Shown piece after piece: positions 27,654-36,160 of a stretch of 64,000 nt of DNA. Made by a program: the position numbers and the translations under genes. How positions within the stretch are numbered: the first letter of the stretch is position 1; the number at the start of each line of letters is the position of its first letter. The stretch is taken from assembly GCF_003070885.1 (NCBI RefSeq), contig NZ_CP028913.1:2294001-2358000 (forward strand). The letters run 5' to 3'. The notes beneath the pieces were generated by a model, which did no database searches, was not told the origin of the DNA, and saw only the letters and a program-made list of their open reading frames with translations. The stretch comes from Agromyces badenianii. GTDB lineage: Bacteria; Actinomycetota; Actinomycetes; Actinomycetales; Microbacteriaceae.

Positions 27654-28627
27654 TGGTCGAGCACCCGACGCACGCCCCGACACTGCTCGGCCCGGGCGAC
27701 GCGGTGCTCGCCTTCGACGTCGGCGGCACCGACACGAAGTCGGCCCTCGTCGACGCGTCGGGTCGCGTGCTCGGGCTCCGTCGCACACCGACGCCGCTCG
27801 ATCCGTCAGACCCCGCCGGCACGATCGTCGCGAAGCTCGCCTCGCTCGCGGGCGAGCATCTGGCCGGCGCCCCGGGCGTCCGGCCGATGGCCGCCGCGAT
27901 CAGCGTGCCCGGCCTCGTCGACGAGGTCACCGGTGTCGGCATGTTCGCCTCGAACCTCGGCTGGCGCGACGCCCCCATCCGATCGCTCGCCGAGGCGGCG
28001 CTCGGCCTCCCGGTCGCATTCGGCCACGACGTGCGCGCGGCGGGCGACGCCGAGCACCGGCTCGGTGCCGCTCGCGCGTACGGCGACGTCGTCGTGCTCG
28101 CGATCGGCACCGGCATCGCGAGCGCGCTCGTGCTCGGCGGCCGCCCGTACGCGGGCGGCGGCTACGCCGGCGAGATCGGCCATTCGCTCGCCGACCCGTT
28201 CGGCGAGCGGTGCGCGTGCGGCGCCATCGGATGCCTGGAGACGATCGCCTCCGCGGGCGCGATCGCACGGCGGTACTCCGTGGCATCCGGCACGCCCGTG
28301 GCCGGAGCACGCGAGGTGCTCGACGCGGCGACCGCGGGAGATCCCGTCGCCAGACGGGTGTGGGACGACGCCGTCGAGGCACTCGCCGAAGCGCTCGCGC
28401 GCCTCGTCGCGGTGCTCGCCCCCGAGGCCGTGGTGATCGGCGGCGGCCTCGCCCAAGCGGGCCACGCACTCTTCTCGCCGCTCGGCGAGCGACTCGACGC
28501 GCTGCTCAGCTTCCACCGCCGCCCAGTGCTCGTGCACGCCGAACTCGGCGACGACGCGGGGCTCCTCGGCACGGCGCTCGCGGCCCGCGACCTCGCTGCC
28601 GCGCGAGCCCGGGGCGGTGCGCCGTGA
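27653..28627 (+). CDS. ROK-family sugar kinase
   Basis: 324 residues. The ATP-binding start DVGGTDTKSALVD near 23-35, the catalytic aspartate of FGHDVRAAGDAEHRLG, and the zinc-binding ROK signature CACGAIGCLE near 193-202 are intact. No DNA-binding domain is present, so this is an enzyme and not a repressor. In this operon the most likely substrates are N-acetylglucosamine or N-acetylmannosamine/galactosamine. It overlaps the SIS gene by one base and the PfkB remnant by four (GTGA). Its substrate differs perhaps from that of the second ROK kinase at 35228-36160. Confidence 0.85.
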   Translation: MVEHPTHAPTLLGPGDAVLAFDVGGTDTKSALVDASGRVLGLRRTPTPLDPSDPAGTIVAKLASLAGEHLAGAPGVRPMAAAISVPGLVDEVTGVGMFASNLGWRDAPIRSLAEAALGLPVAFGHDVRAAGDAEHRLGAARAYGDVVVLAIGTGIASALVLGGRPYAGGGYAGEIGHSLADPFGERCACGAIGCLETIASAGAIARRYSVASGTPVAGAREVLDAATAGDPVARRVWDDAVEALAEALARLVAVLAPEAVVIGGGLAQAGHALFSPLGERLDALLSFHRRPVLVHAELGDDAGLLGTALAARDLAAARARGGAP

Positions 28628-28740
28628 TCCTCACCGTGACGCCGAACCCGGCACTCGACCCGACCTGGCGCGTCGATCAGCGGCGACCGGGTGAGACCCG
28701 TCTCCTGCGCCTCTTCGCCGGAAAGGACCCCAACGGATGA
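28624..28740 (+). pseudogene. 38-codon remnant of a PfkB-type (1-phosphofructokinase) gene
   Basis: The frame opens with GTG in a GTGA overlap with the ROK gene and reads ILTVTPNPALDPTWRVD, the N-terminal strand of 1-phosphofructokinase/tagatose-6-phosphate kinase proteins (normally about 310 residues), through RPGETR. It then turns into LLRLFAGKDPNG and stops in an ATGA overlap with deoR. The rest of the kinase is missing. The last bases supply AAAGGA, the ribosome binding site of deoR. Either an internal deletion kept the 5' end, or the peptide now only serves translational coupling. Confidence 0.75.
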
Positions 28741-29522
28741 ACCGTGCAGAGCGCCTGAGCGCCGTGCTCGACCTCCTCGCCGAGGGCGGCCAGGTCGACG
28801 TCGACCAGATCGTTGCGCGTCTCGAGGTCTCGCCAGCGACGGCGCGACGAGATCTCGATGCGCTCGCCCGGCAGCAGCTCCTCACCCGCACCCGCGGCGG
28901 CGCGGTCGCCCACTCGGTCGCCTACGACCTGCCGATCCGCTACAAGAACCAGCAGAATCCGGGCGCGAAAGCCGCCATCGCCGCGGCGGCGAGCGCGCTC
29001 GTGCCGCGCGGCGCGGTGGTGGGACTCTGCGGCGGCACCACGGCCACCGCGATCGCCGACGCGCTCATGTCGCGCGCCGACATCATGGAGCCGGCCCCCG
29101 ACCCGAGCGTCACGGTCGTCACCAATGCGATCAACATCGCCATGCAGCTCGCGATGCGCCCGCAGATCAAGACGGTCGTGACGGGCGGCGTCGTGCACGC
29201 CCGCTCCTACGAGCTCGTCGGCGCCTACGCCGACACGGTGCTCGGCAGCATCACCCTCGACCTCGCCTTCATCGGCGTGAACGGCATCGACCCGGCCATC
29301 GGGCCCACTTCGCACGACGAACGCGAGGCCGCGGTCAACGCGCTCATGGCGAGCCGGGCCGCGCGTGCGGTGCTCGTGGCCGACTCGTCGAAGATCGACA
29401 AGCGGGCGTTCGCGGCGATCGGTCCACGCAGGCTCTTCTCCACCGTCATCACCGACTCGGGGCTGACCCGCGACCAGCACGATCGACTCGTCGACGCGGG
29501 CTACGACGTTATCGTTGCTTAG
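28737..29522 (+). CDS. DeoR-family regulator of the amino-sugar operon
   Basis: 261 residues. The N-terminal winged helix (1-58) has the DeoR pattern RLSAVLDLLAEGGQVDVDQIVARLEVS and TRTRGGAV; the sugar-phosphate domain has GLCGGTT, VVTNAINIA, FIGVNGID and ADSSKIDK. The gene sits inside the operon it presumably controls, between a kinase remnant and nagA, which starts directly after its stop (TAG GTG). Probable ligand: an amino-sugar phosphate. Likely operators are in the 26.6-26.7 kb region. Confidence 0.88.
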   Translation: MNRAERLSAVLDLLAEGGQVDVDQIVARLEVSPATARRDLDALARQQLLTRTRGGAVAHSVAYDLPIRYKNQQNPGAKAAIAAAASALVPRGAVVGLCGGTTATAIADALMSRADIMEPAPDPSVTVVTNAINIAMQLAMRPQIKTVVTGGVVHARSYELVGAYADTVLGSITLDLAFIGVNGIDPAIGPTSHDEREAAVNALMASRAARAVLVADSSKIDKRAFAAIGPRRLFSTVITDSGLTRDQHDRLVDAGYDVIVA

Positions 29523-30680
29523 GTGAGCACCGCGCCCGTCATCATCCACTCCGCGCTCCTCGTGAGCGGCACCGACACCGTCGCCGATGCCTGGGTTCGG
29601 TTCGACGGCGACCGGGTGGCCGCTCGCGGCATCGGCGACGACTGGCGCGACGAGGTGGCCGAGGTCGCCGAGGTGACGGATGCCGCGGGGCGCTTCCTCA
29701 CCGCCGGATTCATCGACATCCATTGCCACGGGGCCGGCGGAGCGGCCGTCGACGAAGGCGACGACGGCATCGAGACCGTGCTCGCCGTGCACAACGCGCA
29801 CGGCACGACCCGCTCGGTGCTCTCGCTCGTGACGGCGCCGGTCGAACGGCTGGCGAACCAGCTGTCGACGATCGCCCGGTTCGCGGAGCGCGATCCGCGC
29901 GTGCTCGGCGCTCACCTCGAGGGGCCGTTCCTCGACCGGGAGTTCCGCGGTGCGCACGACCCCGGCCTGCTCCGCGCCCCCGACGAGGCGTCCGTCGAAC
30001 TGCTGCTCGATGCGGCCGGCGGCACCCTTCGGCAGATCACGATCGCCCCCGAGCACGACGGCGCGATGCAGGCGATCGCGCGGTTCGCCGAGGCTGACGT
30101 CAAGGTCGCCGTCGGGCACACCGGCGCCGACTTCGAGACGGCACTCGCCGCCTTCGACGCGGGGGCCACGATCCTCACCCATGCCTTCAACGGCATGCGC
30201 GGCATCCACCATCGCGCCCCCGGGCCGGTCGTCGCCGCGATGCGCGCAGACCAGGTCACCCTCGAGATCATCAACGACGGAGTGCACGTGCATCCCGATG
30301 TGGTGAGACTCGCCTTCGCCGGCGCCCCGGGCCGAGTGGCGCTCGTCACCGACGCGATGGCCGCGACCGGCTCGGCAGACGGGGTGTACGTGCTGGGCTC
30401 GCTCGAGGTCGTCGTCACCGACGGCGTCGCGCGCCTCCGAGAGGGCGGCTCGATCGCGGGTTCGACGCTCACGCAAGACGACGCCCTGCGGCGCGCGGTG
30501 TTCGACTGCGGCATCTCGCTCCACGAGGCGGTGGGTGCGCTCACGGTCACACCCGCCGCCGCGATCGGTCGGGCGGGCGACCTCGGCCTGCTCGACCGGG
30601 GATTCGCCGCGGACGCGGTGCTCCTCGACGCGGAGCTGCGTGTCGAGGCGGTGTGGGGCGCCGGGCGGCGTCTGGCCTGA
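29523..30680 (+). CDS. nagA: N-acetylglucosamine-6-phosphate deacetylase
   Basis: 385 residues, amidohydrolase barrel. Removes acetate from GlcNAc-6-phosphate to give glucosamine-6-phosphate for NagB. Metal and active-site features: the DIHCHG motif near 62-67, HLEGPFLDREFRGAH with the metal glutamate, VGHTGADFE, THAFNGMRGIHHR and the catalytic aspartate in LVTDAMAATG. GTG follows the deoR stop with no gap. The product has to be used by nagB of the other amino-sugar cluster, since no second nagB is here. A terminator follows. Confidence 0.94.
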   Translation: MSTAPVIIHSALLVSGTDTVADAWVRFDGDRVAARGIGDDWRDEVAEVAEVTDAAGRFLTAGFIDIHCHGAGGAAVDEGDDGIETVLAVHNAHGTTRSVLSLVTAPVERLANQLSTIARFAERDPRVLGAHLEGPFLDREFRGAHDPGLLRAPDEASVELLLDAAGGTLRQITIAPEHDGAMQAIARFAEADVKVAVGHTGADFETALAAFDAGATILTHAFNGMRGIHHRAPGPVVAAMRADQVTLEIINDGVHVHPDVVRLAFAGAPGRVALVTDAMAATGSADGVYVLGSLEVVVTDGVARLREGGSIAGSTLTQDDALRRAVFDCGISLHEAVGALTVTPAAAIGRAGDLGLLDRGFAADAVLLDAELRVEAVWGAGRRLA

Positions 30681-30687
30681 CCGAGAC

Positions 30688-30726
30688 GGGGTTCGGAGGC
30701 GTGTTCCCCATCGCCTCCGAAACCCC
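30688..30726 (+). terminator. Terminator of the nagA operon
   Basis: GGGGTTCGGAGGCG (30688-30701) pairs with CGCCTCCGAAACCCC (30712-30726) with one bulged base; the loop has 10 bases. It begins 7 bases after the nagA stop. Confidence 0.78.
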
Positions 30727-31028
30727 AGCCCGTTCGAGCGCGTGCATCGTTCCCCCGATGCTCATCGCTCGGGTGCCGGCTCGGCCGGCGCCCGCCTCGG
30801 ACGGTTCGCCCGGGACGGCGGTGGAGCGGAATTCGCCTCCACCTGAGAGACGGCGCGCAGAGGGATCTATGACGCGCATTGGCGGAGAAAATCCCGATCG
30901 AGCGTTTCCCAGGGATTTCTGCTGGAATGTACCCACCCCGCCACTCGCGTCGTGAACCCGTCTCGACGCGTCTCTCCTGTGGAGCCGATGCGCTCCATGG
31001 CGAGTCCCCTTACCCGAAGGAGGCCGTC
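30727..31028 (+). other. Promoter region and leader of the sigma fusion gene
   Basis: About 300 bases without a gene. A possible ECF-type promoter reads GGAATG (30924-30929), 16 bases, CGCGTC (30946-30951), which would fit autoregulation; support is weak because only these two words are seen. GAAGGAGG at 31016-31023 is the ribosome binding site of the next gene. Confidence 0.35.
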
Positions 31029-33116
31029 GTGCCGCCGCTGCGTACCGACCGTACGGCCGACGCCACGCTCATCGAACGCGCGCGCACTGGCGACCGTTCG
31101 GCGTACGCCGAGCTCTGGGAGCGGCACTCGGCCTCGGCCCGCACGGTCGCGCGCTCGTACAGCTCGCTCGACCCCGACGACCTGGTCGCCGAGTCGTTCA
31201 CGAAGATCTACAGCGCGATCCTGGCCGGCGGCGGGCCGAGCGGCGCCTTCCGCCCGTACCTCTTCACGACGATCCGCAACACGGCCGCGGGGTGGGGCCG
31301 CGCCCGCCACGAGACCACGCTCGAGACCCTCGAATCCTTCGAGGACCCGGCGACGAGCGAATCGGCCGCGCTCGATGCGCTCGACCGCGGGGCCACCGCG
31401 CAGGCGTTCCGCGCGCTGCCGACGCGATGGCAGGAGGTGCTCTGGTACTCCGAGGTCGAGAACATGACCCCCCAGCAGATCGCGCCCCTGCTCGGCATGA
31501 GTGCCAACAGCACGGCGGCCCTCGCCTATCGTGCCCGCGAGGGTCTGCGACAGGCGTGGATCCAGGCGCACCTGCGCAATCCCGCCAACGACCCCGAGTG
31601 CCGGTGGACGATCGATCGGCTCGGCAGCTACACGCGCGGCAAGCTCCGCGGCCGTGAGACGACTCGCCTCGAGGCGCACCTCGACGACTGCGCCCGGTGC
31701 ACGATCGTCGCGGCGGAGGCCCGCGACGTCGGCTCGCGCCTCGCACTCGTGCTGCTGCCGCTGACCGCCGGCATCGGCGGGGCGACCGCGTATGCGGCCT
31801 GGCTCTCGCAGGGCGCACCGGCCACCGACCTCGCGCTCGGTGCCGCCGGTTCGACCGCGGTGGTCTCGGGTATGCACGGCACCGCCGGTGCCGCCGGTGC
31901 CGCCGGTGCCGCCGGTGGGACCGGTACTGCCGGCGGGTCGGCCGGCGCCGGCTCCGGGGCTGGTGGTGCCGCGAGCGCGGGTGCCGGCGGCGCGGGAGCC
32001 GCCGGGGTGGGCGCCACGGGGGCTTCGACGGCCGCGGGCATCGCCGGAGCCGTCGGAGGCACCGGGGTCGCCATCGGCGCCGGGGTCGGCGTGCTCGCCA
32101 TCGCGGCAGCGGCGGTCGCCGCGGTCATCATCGTTCCGACCCTCACCCCGGTCGAACAGCCCGCCCCGAACGCCATCGTCGCCGAGGCGGCGCCCGACTC
32201 GGCCCGCAGCATCATTCCCGACGTCGCGGACGACGCTCCGCTCCCGGTCGTGCAGCCGATCCTGCCGGTGCCGGAGACCCTGCTGCCGATTCCCGGCGAC
32301 GGGGCGGAACCGGACCTGCCGGGCCCGCTGCCCGCACCCGTCCCCGCCCCGGCGCCGAGCATCGGCCCGATACCCGTTTCGCAACCCGAGCCCAAACCCG
32401 AACCGGAACCCGTCGACATCGAGGCGCTGCCGCCGGTGCTGTTCGAACCCGACACGGCGAACAACCGCGTCGACCCCGATCTCAGCGGCACCGCCGAACC
32501 CGCAGCCGTCGTGGTCGTCACGGCCGATGATGCGCGCACCTGGACGACGACCGCCGACGAAGCCGGCGCCTGGACCGCCGCGCCTCGCGGGCTGCGCGCC
32601 GGCACGACGACGCTGTCGGTCGTGCAGACCGACTCCGCCGGCAACACCTCGGCGCCGACGGTCGTGCAGGTGACCCTGCTCGCCCCCGCCATGTCGGTTC
32701 GCCCCGGCCGCGCGGAGTTCACCGGTCAGGGCGGAGCCTTCGTCGTGGTCGAGCTCGACGGCGCCCGCTACGGCTGGTCGTTCACGCTCGACGCCGGGGG
32801 CCGGGCCCACGACACGAATCGGCCGTCGTGGCTCTGGTGGGCCTTCCCCGAGCGGGTCACGGTGCGCTACGAGGTCGATGGCCGCACCGGTCCCGTCTCG
32901 CACCCCGTGCGAGCACCGTGGTTCGAGAGCGACGAGGGCCTCACCGAGGCGCCAGAAGCGCCAGAGGCCCCCGAAGCATCCGAAGCGCCCGACGTGCCCG
33001 AGGCCCCCGAGGTGCCCAAGGCACCCGACGTGCCCGACGTGCCCGAGGCACCCGACGTGCCCGAGGCCCCCGAGGTGCCCGAGACACCGCTGCCGGCCGG
33101 TAATCTGGGCGGATGA
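31029..33116 (+). CDS. ECF sigma factor fused to zinc-finger anti-sigma, membrane and extracellular Ig-like domains
   Basis: 695 residues. Sigma region 2 about 14-95 (DRSAYAELWERHSASARTVARS, PDDLVAESFTKIY), region 4 about 118-184 (LPTRWQEVLWYSEVENMTPQQIAPLLGMS). A zinc-finger anti-sigma motif follows: H217-x3-C221-x2-C224. Hydrophobic stretches at about 236-258 and 346-372 flank a Gly/Ala-rich segment. Then come a Pro-rich region, a bacterial Ig-like domain (about 476-560, SGTAEPAAVVVVTADD), a Trp-rich stretch and a C-terminal PEA/PDV repeat. GTG at 31029 follows GAAGGAGG. The chain thus holds a sigma factor, its tether and a surface sensor; release would need proteolysis (inference). Confidence 0.85.
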   Translation: MPPLRTDRTADATLIERARTGDRSAYAELWERHSASARTVARSYSSLDPDDLVAESFTKIYSAILAGGGPSGAFRPYLFTTIRNTAAGWGRARHETTLETLESFEDPATSESAALDALDRGATAQAFRALPTRWQEVLWYSEVENMTPQQIAPLLGMSANSTAALAYRAREGLRQAWIQAHLRNPANDPECRWTIDRLGSYTRGKLRGRETTRLEAHLDDCARCTIVAAEARDVGSRLALVLLPLTAGIGGATAYAAWLSQGAPATDLALGAAGSTAVVSGMHGTAGAAGAAGAAGGTGTAGGSAGAGSGAGGAASAGAGGAGAAGVGATGASTAAGIAGAVGGTGVAIGAGVGVLAIAAAAVAAVIIVPTLTPVEQPAPNAIVAEAAPDSARSIIPDVADDAPLPVVQPILPVPETLLPIPGDGAEPDLPGPLPAPVPAPAPSIGPIPVSQPEPKPEPEPVDIEALPPVLFEPDTANNRVDPDLSGTAEPAAVVVVTADDARTWTTTADEAGAWTAAPRGLRAGTTTLSVVQTDSAGNTSAPTVVQVTLLAPAMSVRPGRAEFTGQGGAFVVVELDGARYGWSFTLDAGGRAHDTNRPSWLWWAFPERVTVRYEVDGRTGPVSHPVRAPWFESDEGLTEAPEAPEAPEASEAPDVPEAPEVPKAPDVPDVPEAPDVPEAPEVPETPLPAGNLGG
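32941..33096 (+). repeat. Tripeptide-coding repeat at the end of the sigma fusion
   Basis: About 50 codons made almost only of Pro, Glu, Ala, Asp and Val in three-residue steps (PEA, PDV, PEV). It resembles wall-spanning low-complexity stalks. Confidence 0.8.
33101..33106 (+). promoter_or_regulatory. -10 hexamer (TAATCT) of purU
   Basis: TAATCT ends 6 bases before the purU ATG, inside the last codons of the sigma fusion gene; purU can be made from a leaderless transcript of its own. Confidence 0.55.
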
Positions 33117-33985
33117 CCTCCCGCGCATCCACCGAACACCTGCACCACTGGGTCGTCACGCTCAGCTGCACCGACGGCCCGGGCATCGTGCACGCGGTGA
33201 GCGGAGCGATCGTCGCCGCGCGCGGCAACATCACCGAGAGCCAGCAGTTCGCGAGCCTCGACACGGGTCACTTCTTCATGCGCCTCCAGGTGGAGTCGCC
33301 GGCCGATCGCGAGGAGATCGAGGCGGCCCTGCACCCGGTCACCGAACACTGGAGCATGCAGTGGCACCTCGATGAGGTCGGCCGACCGCTGCGCACCCTC
33401 GTGCTCGCCTCGACGGCCGGGCACTGCGTCAACGACCTGCTGTTCCGCCAGCGTGCCGGGCAGTTGCCCGTGGAAATCCCGCTCGTGCTCTCCAACCACG
33501 GCACGCTCCGCGATCTCGTCGACTTCTACGGAGTGCCCTTCGAATCCCACGCGGTGACGGATGCCGCGTCGAAGGCCGATTTCGAACGGCGGGTGCTCGC
33601 CGCGGTCGACGACCACGACATCGAGCTCGTCGTGCTGGCCCGCTACATGCAGATCCTCTCCCCTGAGCTCTGCGCCGCCCTCGAGGGTCGCTGCATCAAC
33701 ATCCACCATTCGTTCCTGCCGGGCTTCAAGGGTGCGAACCCCTACCGGCAGGCGCACGCCCGCGGCGTCAAGCTCATCGGGGCGACGGCGCACTTCGTGA
33801 CGAGCGACCTCGACGAGGGCCCGATCATCGAGCAGAACGTCGTGCGGGTCGATCACTCGCGCAGCCCGAGTGAACTCGTCGCGATCGGTCAAGACGAGGA
33901 GAGCCGCACGCTCAGCCAGGCGGTCAAGTGGTTCTCCGAACGCCGGGTGCTCGTCGACGGCGCGCGCACGATCATCTTCCGCTGA
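33113..33985 (+). CDS. purU: Formyltetrahydrofolate deformylase
   Basis: 290 residues. Hydrolyses 10-formyl-THF to formate and THF, balancing one-carbon pools. An N-terminal ACT domain (about 10-85, VVTLSCTDGPGIVHAVSGAI) precedes the formyltransferase-type catalytic domain with the triad elements N in CINIHHSFLPGFKGANPY, H in the same motif and D in VTSDLDEGPII. The ATG overlaps the sigma-fusion stop in ATGA. Together with glyA, folD, purN and purH, this makes one-carbon metabolism a recurring theme of the window. Confidence 0.95.
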   Translation: MTSRASTEHLHHWVVTLSCTDGPGIVHAVSGAIVAARGNITESQQFASLDTGHFFMRLQVESPADREEIEAALHPVTEHWSMQWHLDEVGRPLRTLVLASTAGHCVNDLLFRQRAGQLPVEIPLVLSNHGTLRDLVDFYGVPFESHAVTDAASKADFERRVLAAVDDHDIELVVLARYMQILSPELCAALEGRCINIHHSFLPGFKGANPYRQAHARGVKLIGATAHFVTSDLDEGPIIEQNVVRVDHSRSPSELVAIGQDEESRTLSQAVKWFSERRVLVDGARTIIFR

Positions 33986-33994
33986 CGACGCGGG

Positions 33995-34000
33995 TAGGCT
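33995..34000 (+). promoter_or_regulatory. -10 hexamer (TAGGCT) of the DUF2568 gene
   Basis: TAGGCT ends 8 bases before the GTG at 34009, compatible with a leaderless or nearly leaderless mRNA. Confidence 0.5.
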
Positions 34001-34008
34001 TGAACGTC

Positions 34009-34380
34009 GTGAGCGACGCACGACAGCACGACGACCGGCAGCCGAAGATCGGGCCGAACGACATCCTCCGCTTCTTCCTCGAGCTCTTCGCGTTCGTCTC
34101 GCTCGGCATCTGGGGGTTCGTGGCCTTCCCCCTGCCGTGGCCGGGGGTGCTCGTCGGCATCGGCGCGCCGCTGCTCGCAATCCTCGTTTGGGCGCTGTTC
34201 GTCTCGCCCAAGGCCGTGCTCCGCATCGACACCTTCGGCAAGGCGATCGTGGAGATCGCGGTGTTCTCCGCTGCCGCAATCGGCTGGTGGACCCTCGGCC
34301 AGCCCGTCGTGGCGATCATTTTCGCCGTGGTCGCCGCGGTCAGCGGCATCCTGCACGGCCGCAAGGAACTCGCGGGCTGA
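34009..34380 (+). CDS. DUF2568 (YrdB-like) small membrane protein
   Basis: 123 residues with four membrane helices (about 19-41, 44-64, 76-95, 98-115). The start NDILRFFLELFAFVSLGIWGF and the end VVAAVSGILHGRKELAG are typical for this family of unknown function. The GTG was chosen from the TAGGCT hexamer and the conserved start. It ends the plus-strand group that begins with the sigma fusion. Confidence 0.8.
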   Translation: MSDARQHDDRQPKIGPNDILRFFLELFAFVSLGIWGFVAFPLPWPGVLVGIGAPLLAILVWALFVSPKAVLRIDTFGKAIVEIAVFSAAAIGWWTLGQPVVAIIFAVVAAVSGILHGRKELAG

Positions 34381-34410
34381 CGCTCAGGCGACGACGCCCC
34401 GACCGACGAC

Positions 34411-34450
34411 GATGGGGTGGGCGAATGCCGCGGCATCCACTCACCCCATC
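34411..34450. terminator. Two-way terminator between DUF2568 and nagB genes
   Basis: GATGGGGTG (34411-34419) pairs with CACCCCATC (34442-34450), and the palindrome ATGCCGCGGCAT sits between, giving one long hairpin readable from both convergent genes. Confidence 0.75.
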
Positions 34451-34463
34451 GGGAGCGCTCGGC

Positions 34464-35249
34464 TCAGATGCCCTGCCAGGCGGGCTTGTTCGCCCAGGCG
34501 TGGCGGTAGTAGTCGAGGTGCTCGAGCTGTGAGGCGGCGGCCTCGTCGACGATGACCGTCGTGTGCGGGTGCAGCTGGATCGCCGAACCGGGCTGGTTGG
34601 CCGAGACGGCCCCCTCGACGGCTGCGGCGACGGCGTGCGCCTTGACCTCGCCGAAGGCGAGCAGCACGAGGTGGCGGGCGCGCAGGATCGTTCCGATGCC
34701 CTGCGTGATGCAGTGCATCGGCACGTCGTCGGGGGAATCGAAGAACCGCGCGTTGTCGGCTCGGGTCGCTTCGGTGAGGGTCTTGACCCGCGTGTGCGAG
34801 GCGAGCGAGGAGCCCGGCTCGTTGAAGCCGATGTGGCCCGTGCGTCCGATGCCGAGAATCTGCAGGTCGACGCCGCCGGCGGCCGTGAGCGCCACCTCGT
34901 AGTCGGCTCCCGCGTGCTCGATCGTCGCCGGGTCGCCGTTCGGAACGCGCACGAGTTCGGGCGTGAGCCCGAGGGGCTCGACGACCTCGCGCGTGATCAC
35001 CGCGCGATAGCTCTCGGGGTGGCCGGCCGGCAGCCCGACATACTCGTCGAGCGCGAAGCCGCGCACGCCGCGCACGTCGATCGAGTCGTCTGCGATGCGA
35101 CGCGCGAGGGCACGGTAGCTCGCGAGCGGCGTGGAACCGGTCGCGAGACCGAGCACGACGTCGGGCTTCGAGCGGATGAGTGAGACGATCGTGTCGGCGA
35201 CGAGGGCGCCGGCGGCGGCCTCGTTCTCTACGATGACGACTTCAGCCAT
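34464..35249 (-). CDS. nagB: Glucosamine-6-phosphate deaminase
   Basis: 261 residues. Converts glucosamine-6-phosphate to fructose-6-phosphate and ammonia. Motifs: LGLATGSTPLASYRALAR, the active-site ALDEYVGLPAGHPESY, and LGIGRTGHIGFNEPGSS. The ATG at 35249 follows TAGGAG; it overlaps the upstream ROK kinase gene by 22 bases. It is the last gene of the minus-strand amino-sugar operon and supplies the step after NagA, which is encoded in the other arm 4 kb away. Confidence 0.95.
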   Translation of the reverse strand: MAEVVIVENEAAAGALVADTIVSLIRSKPDVVLGLATGSTPLASYRALARRIADDSIDVRGVRGFALDEYVGLPAGHPESYRAVITREVVEPLGLTPELVRVPNGDPATIEHAGADYEVALTAAGGVDLQILGIGRTGHIGFNEPGSSLASHTRVKTLTEATRADNARFFDSPDDVPMHCITQGIGTILRARHLVLLAFGEVKAHAVAAAVEGAVSANQPGSAIQLHPHTTVIVDEAAASQLEHLDYYRHAWANKPAWQGI

Positions 35250-36160
35250 TGATGTTCTCCTACGAGGGCGGCGCCGACGGCGGCCGCGGGGAATCCGAGT
35301 GGGATGACCTGCACGCGAGTCGCGAGGTCGAGAGATGCGAGGAAGGCCGACTCGGCCGCCCACTGGTTCAGGATACGGCGTGTGGCGAACAGGAGCGGTT
35401 CACCGAGGGCGGCGAGCCCGCCGCCGATCACCACGGCGTCGACGTCGACGGCGAGCACGAGCAGGCGAACGGCCGCGGCGACGCCCTCGAGGAACTCCTC
35501 GCGCACCGCGACCGCGCGAGCGTCGCCCGCCTCCGCCGCGTCGAAGAGCTCCCGCGCCGGATGCTCGGAATTCGTGGGCCACGCTCGCGCGATCGCGAGA
35601 CCCGAGGCGATGGTCTCGAGGCATCCTCGCTGACCGCAGCCGCAGCGCACCCCTGACGGGTCGACGGGCACATGGCCGATCTCGCCGGCGACCCCGTGCC
35701 CGCCGCGCAGGAGCCGACCTTCGAGCACCACGCCGGCGGCGAGCCCCGTGCCGAGGTTCAGGTACGCCATCGAGCTCGCGCGGGTGCCGCCGGCGACGCC
35801 GAGCAGATGGTGGGCGCCGACCGCCGCCGCCTTCACGTCGTTCTCGACGCGCACGTCGACCCCGAGACGATCGGCCAGACGCGGGCCGAGGTCGAGCCCC
35901 TCGAGGCCGAGGTTCACCGCGTGCTCCACCCGGCCCGTCTCACTGTCGACCGCACCCGGGATGCCGATGCCGATCGAGGTGAACGACGAGGCGTCGACCC
36001 CCGCGAGTTCGGTCATGCGCTCGACCGTGCGGATCGCGGTCGCGAAGACCGCCTCCGCGCCGAAGCCGGTTGGCATCCGCACCTGATCGCTCAGCTCGCC
36101 GTCGGCACCGATCGCCACCGCAGCGGTCTTGGTGCCGCCGATGTCGATGCCGAGCCTCAC
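35228..36160 (-). CDS. ROK-family sugar kinase
   Basis: 310 residues. ATP-binding start GIDIGGTKTAAVAIG, catalytic aspartate in VENDVKAAAVG, and the zinc signature CGCGQRGCLE near 177-186. No DNA-binding domain, hence a kinase. Between a GH3 glycosidase and nagB it is best read as N-acetylglucosamine or glucose kinase that traps the sugars released by the glycosidase. Its ATG overlaps the GH3 stop in ATGA. Confidence 0.88.
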   Translation of the reverse strand: MRLGIDIGGTKTAAVAIGADGELSDQVRMPTGFGAEAVFATAIRTVERMTELAGVDASSFTSIGIGIPGAVDSETGRVEHAVNLGLEGLDLGPRLADRLGVDVRVENDVKAAAVGAHHLLGVAGGTRASSMAYLNLGTGLAAGVVLEGRLLRGGHGVAGEIGHVPVDPSGVRCGCGQRGCLETIASGLAIARAWPTNSEHPARELFDAAEAGDARAVAVREEFLEGVAAAVRLLVLAVDVDAVVIGGGLAALGEPLLFATRRILNQWAAESAFLASLDLATRVQVIPLGFPAAAVGAALVGEHQWLKSSS

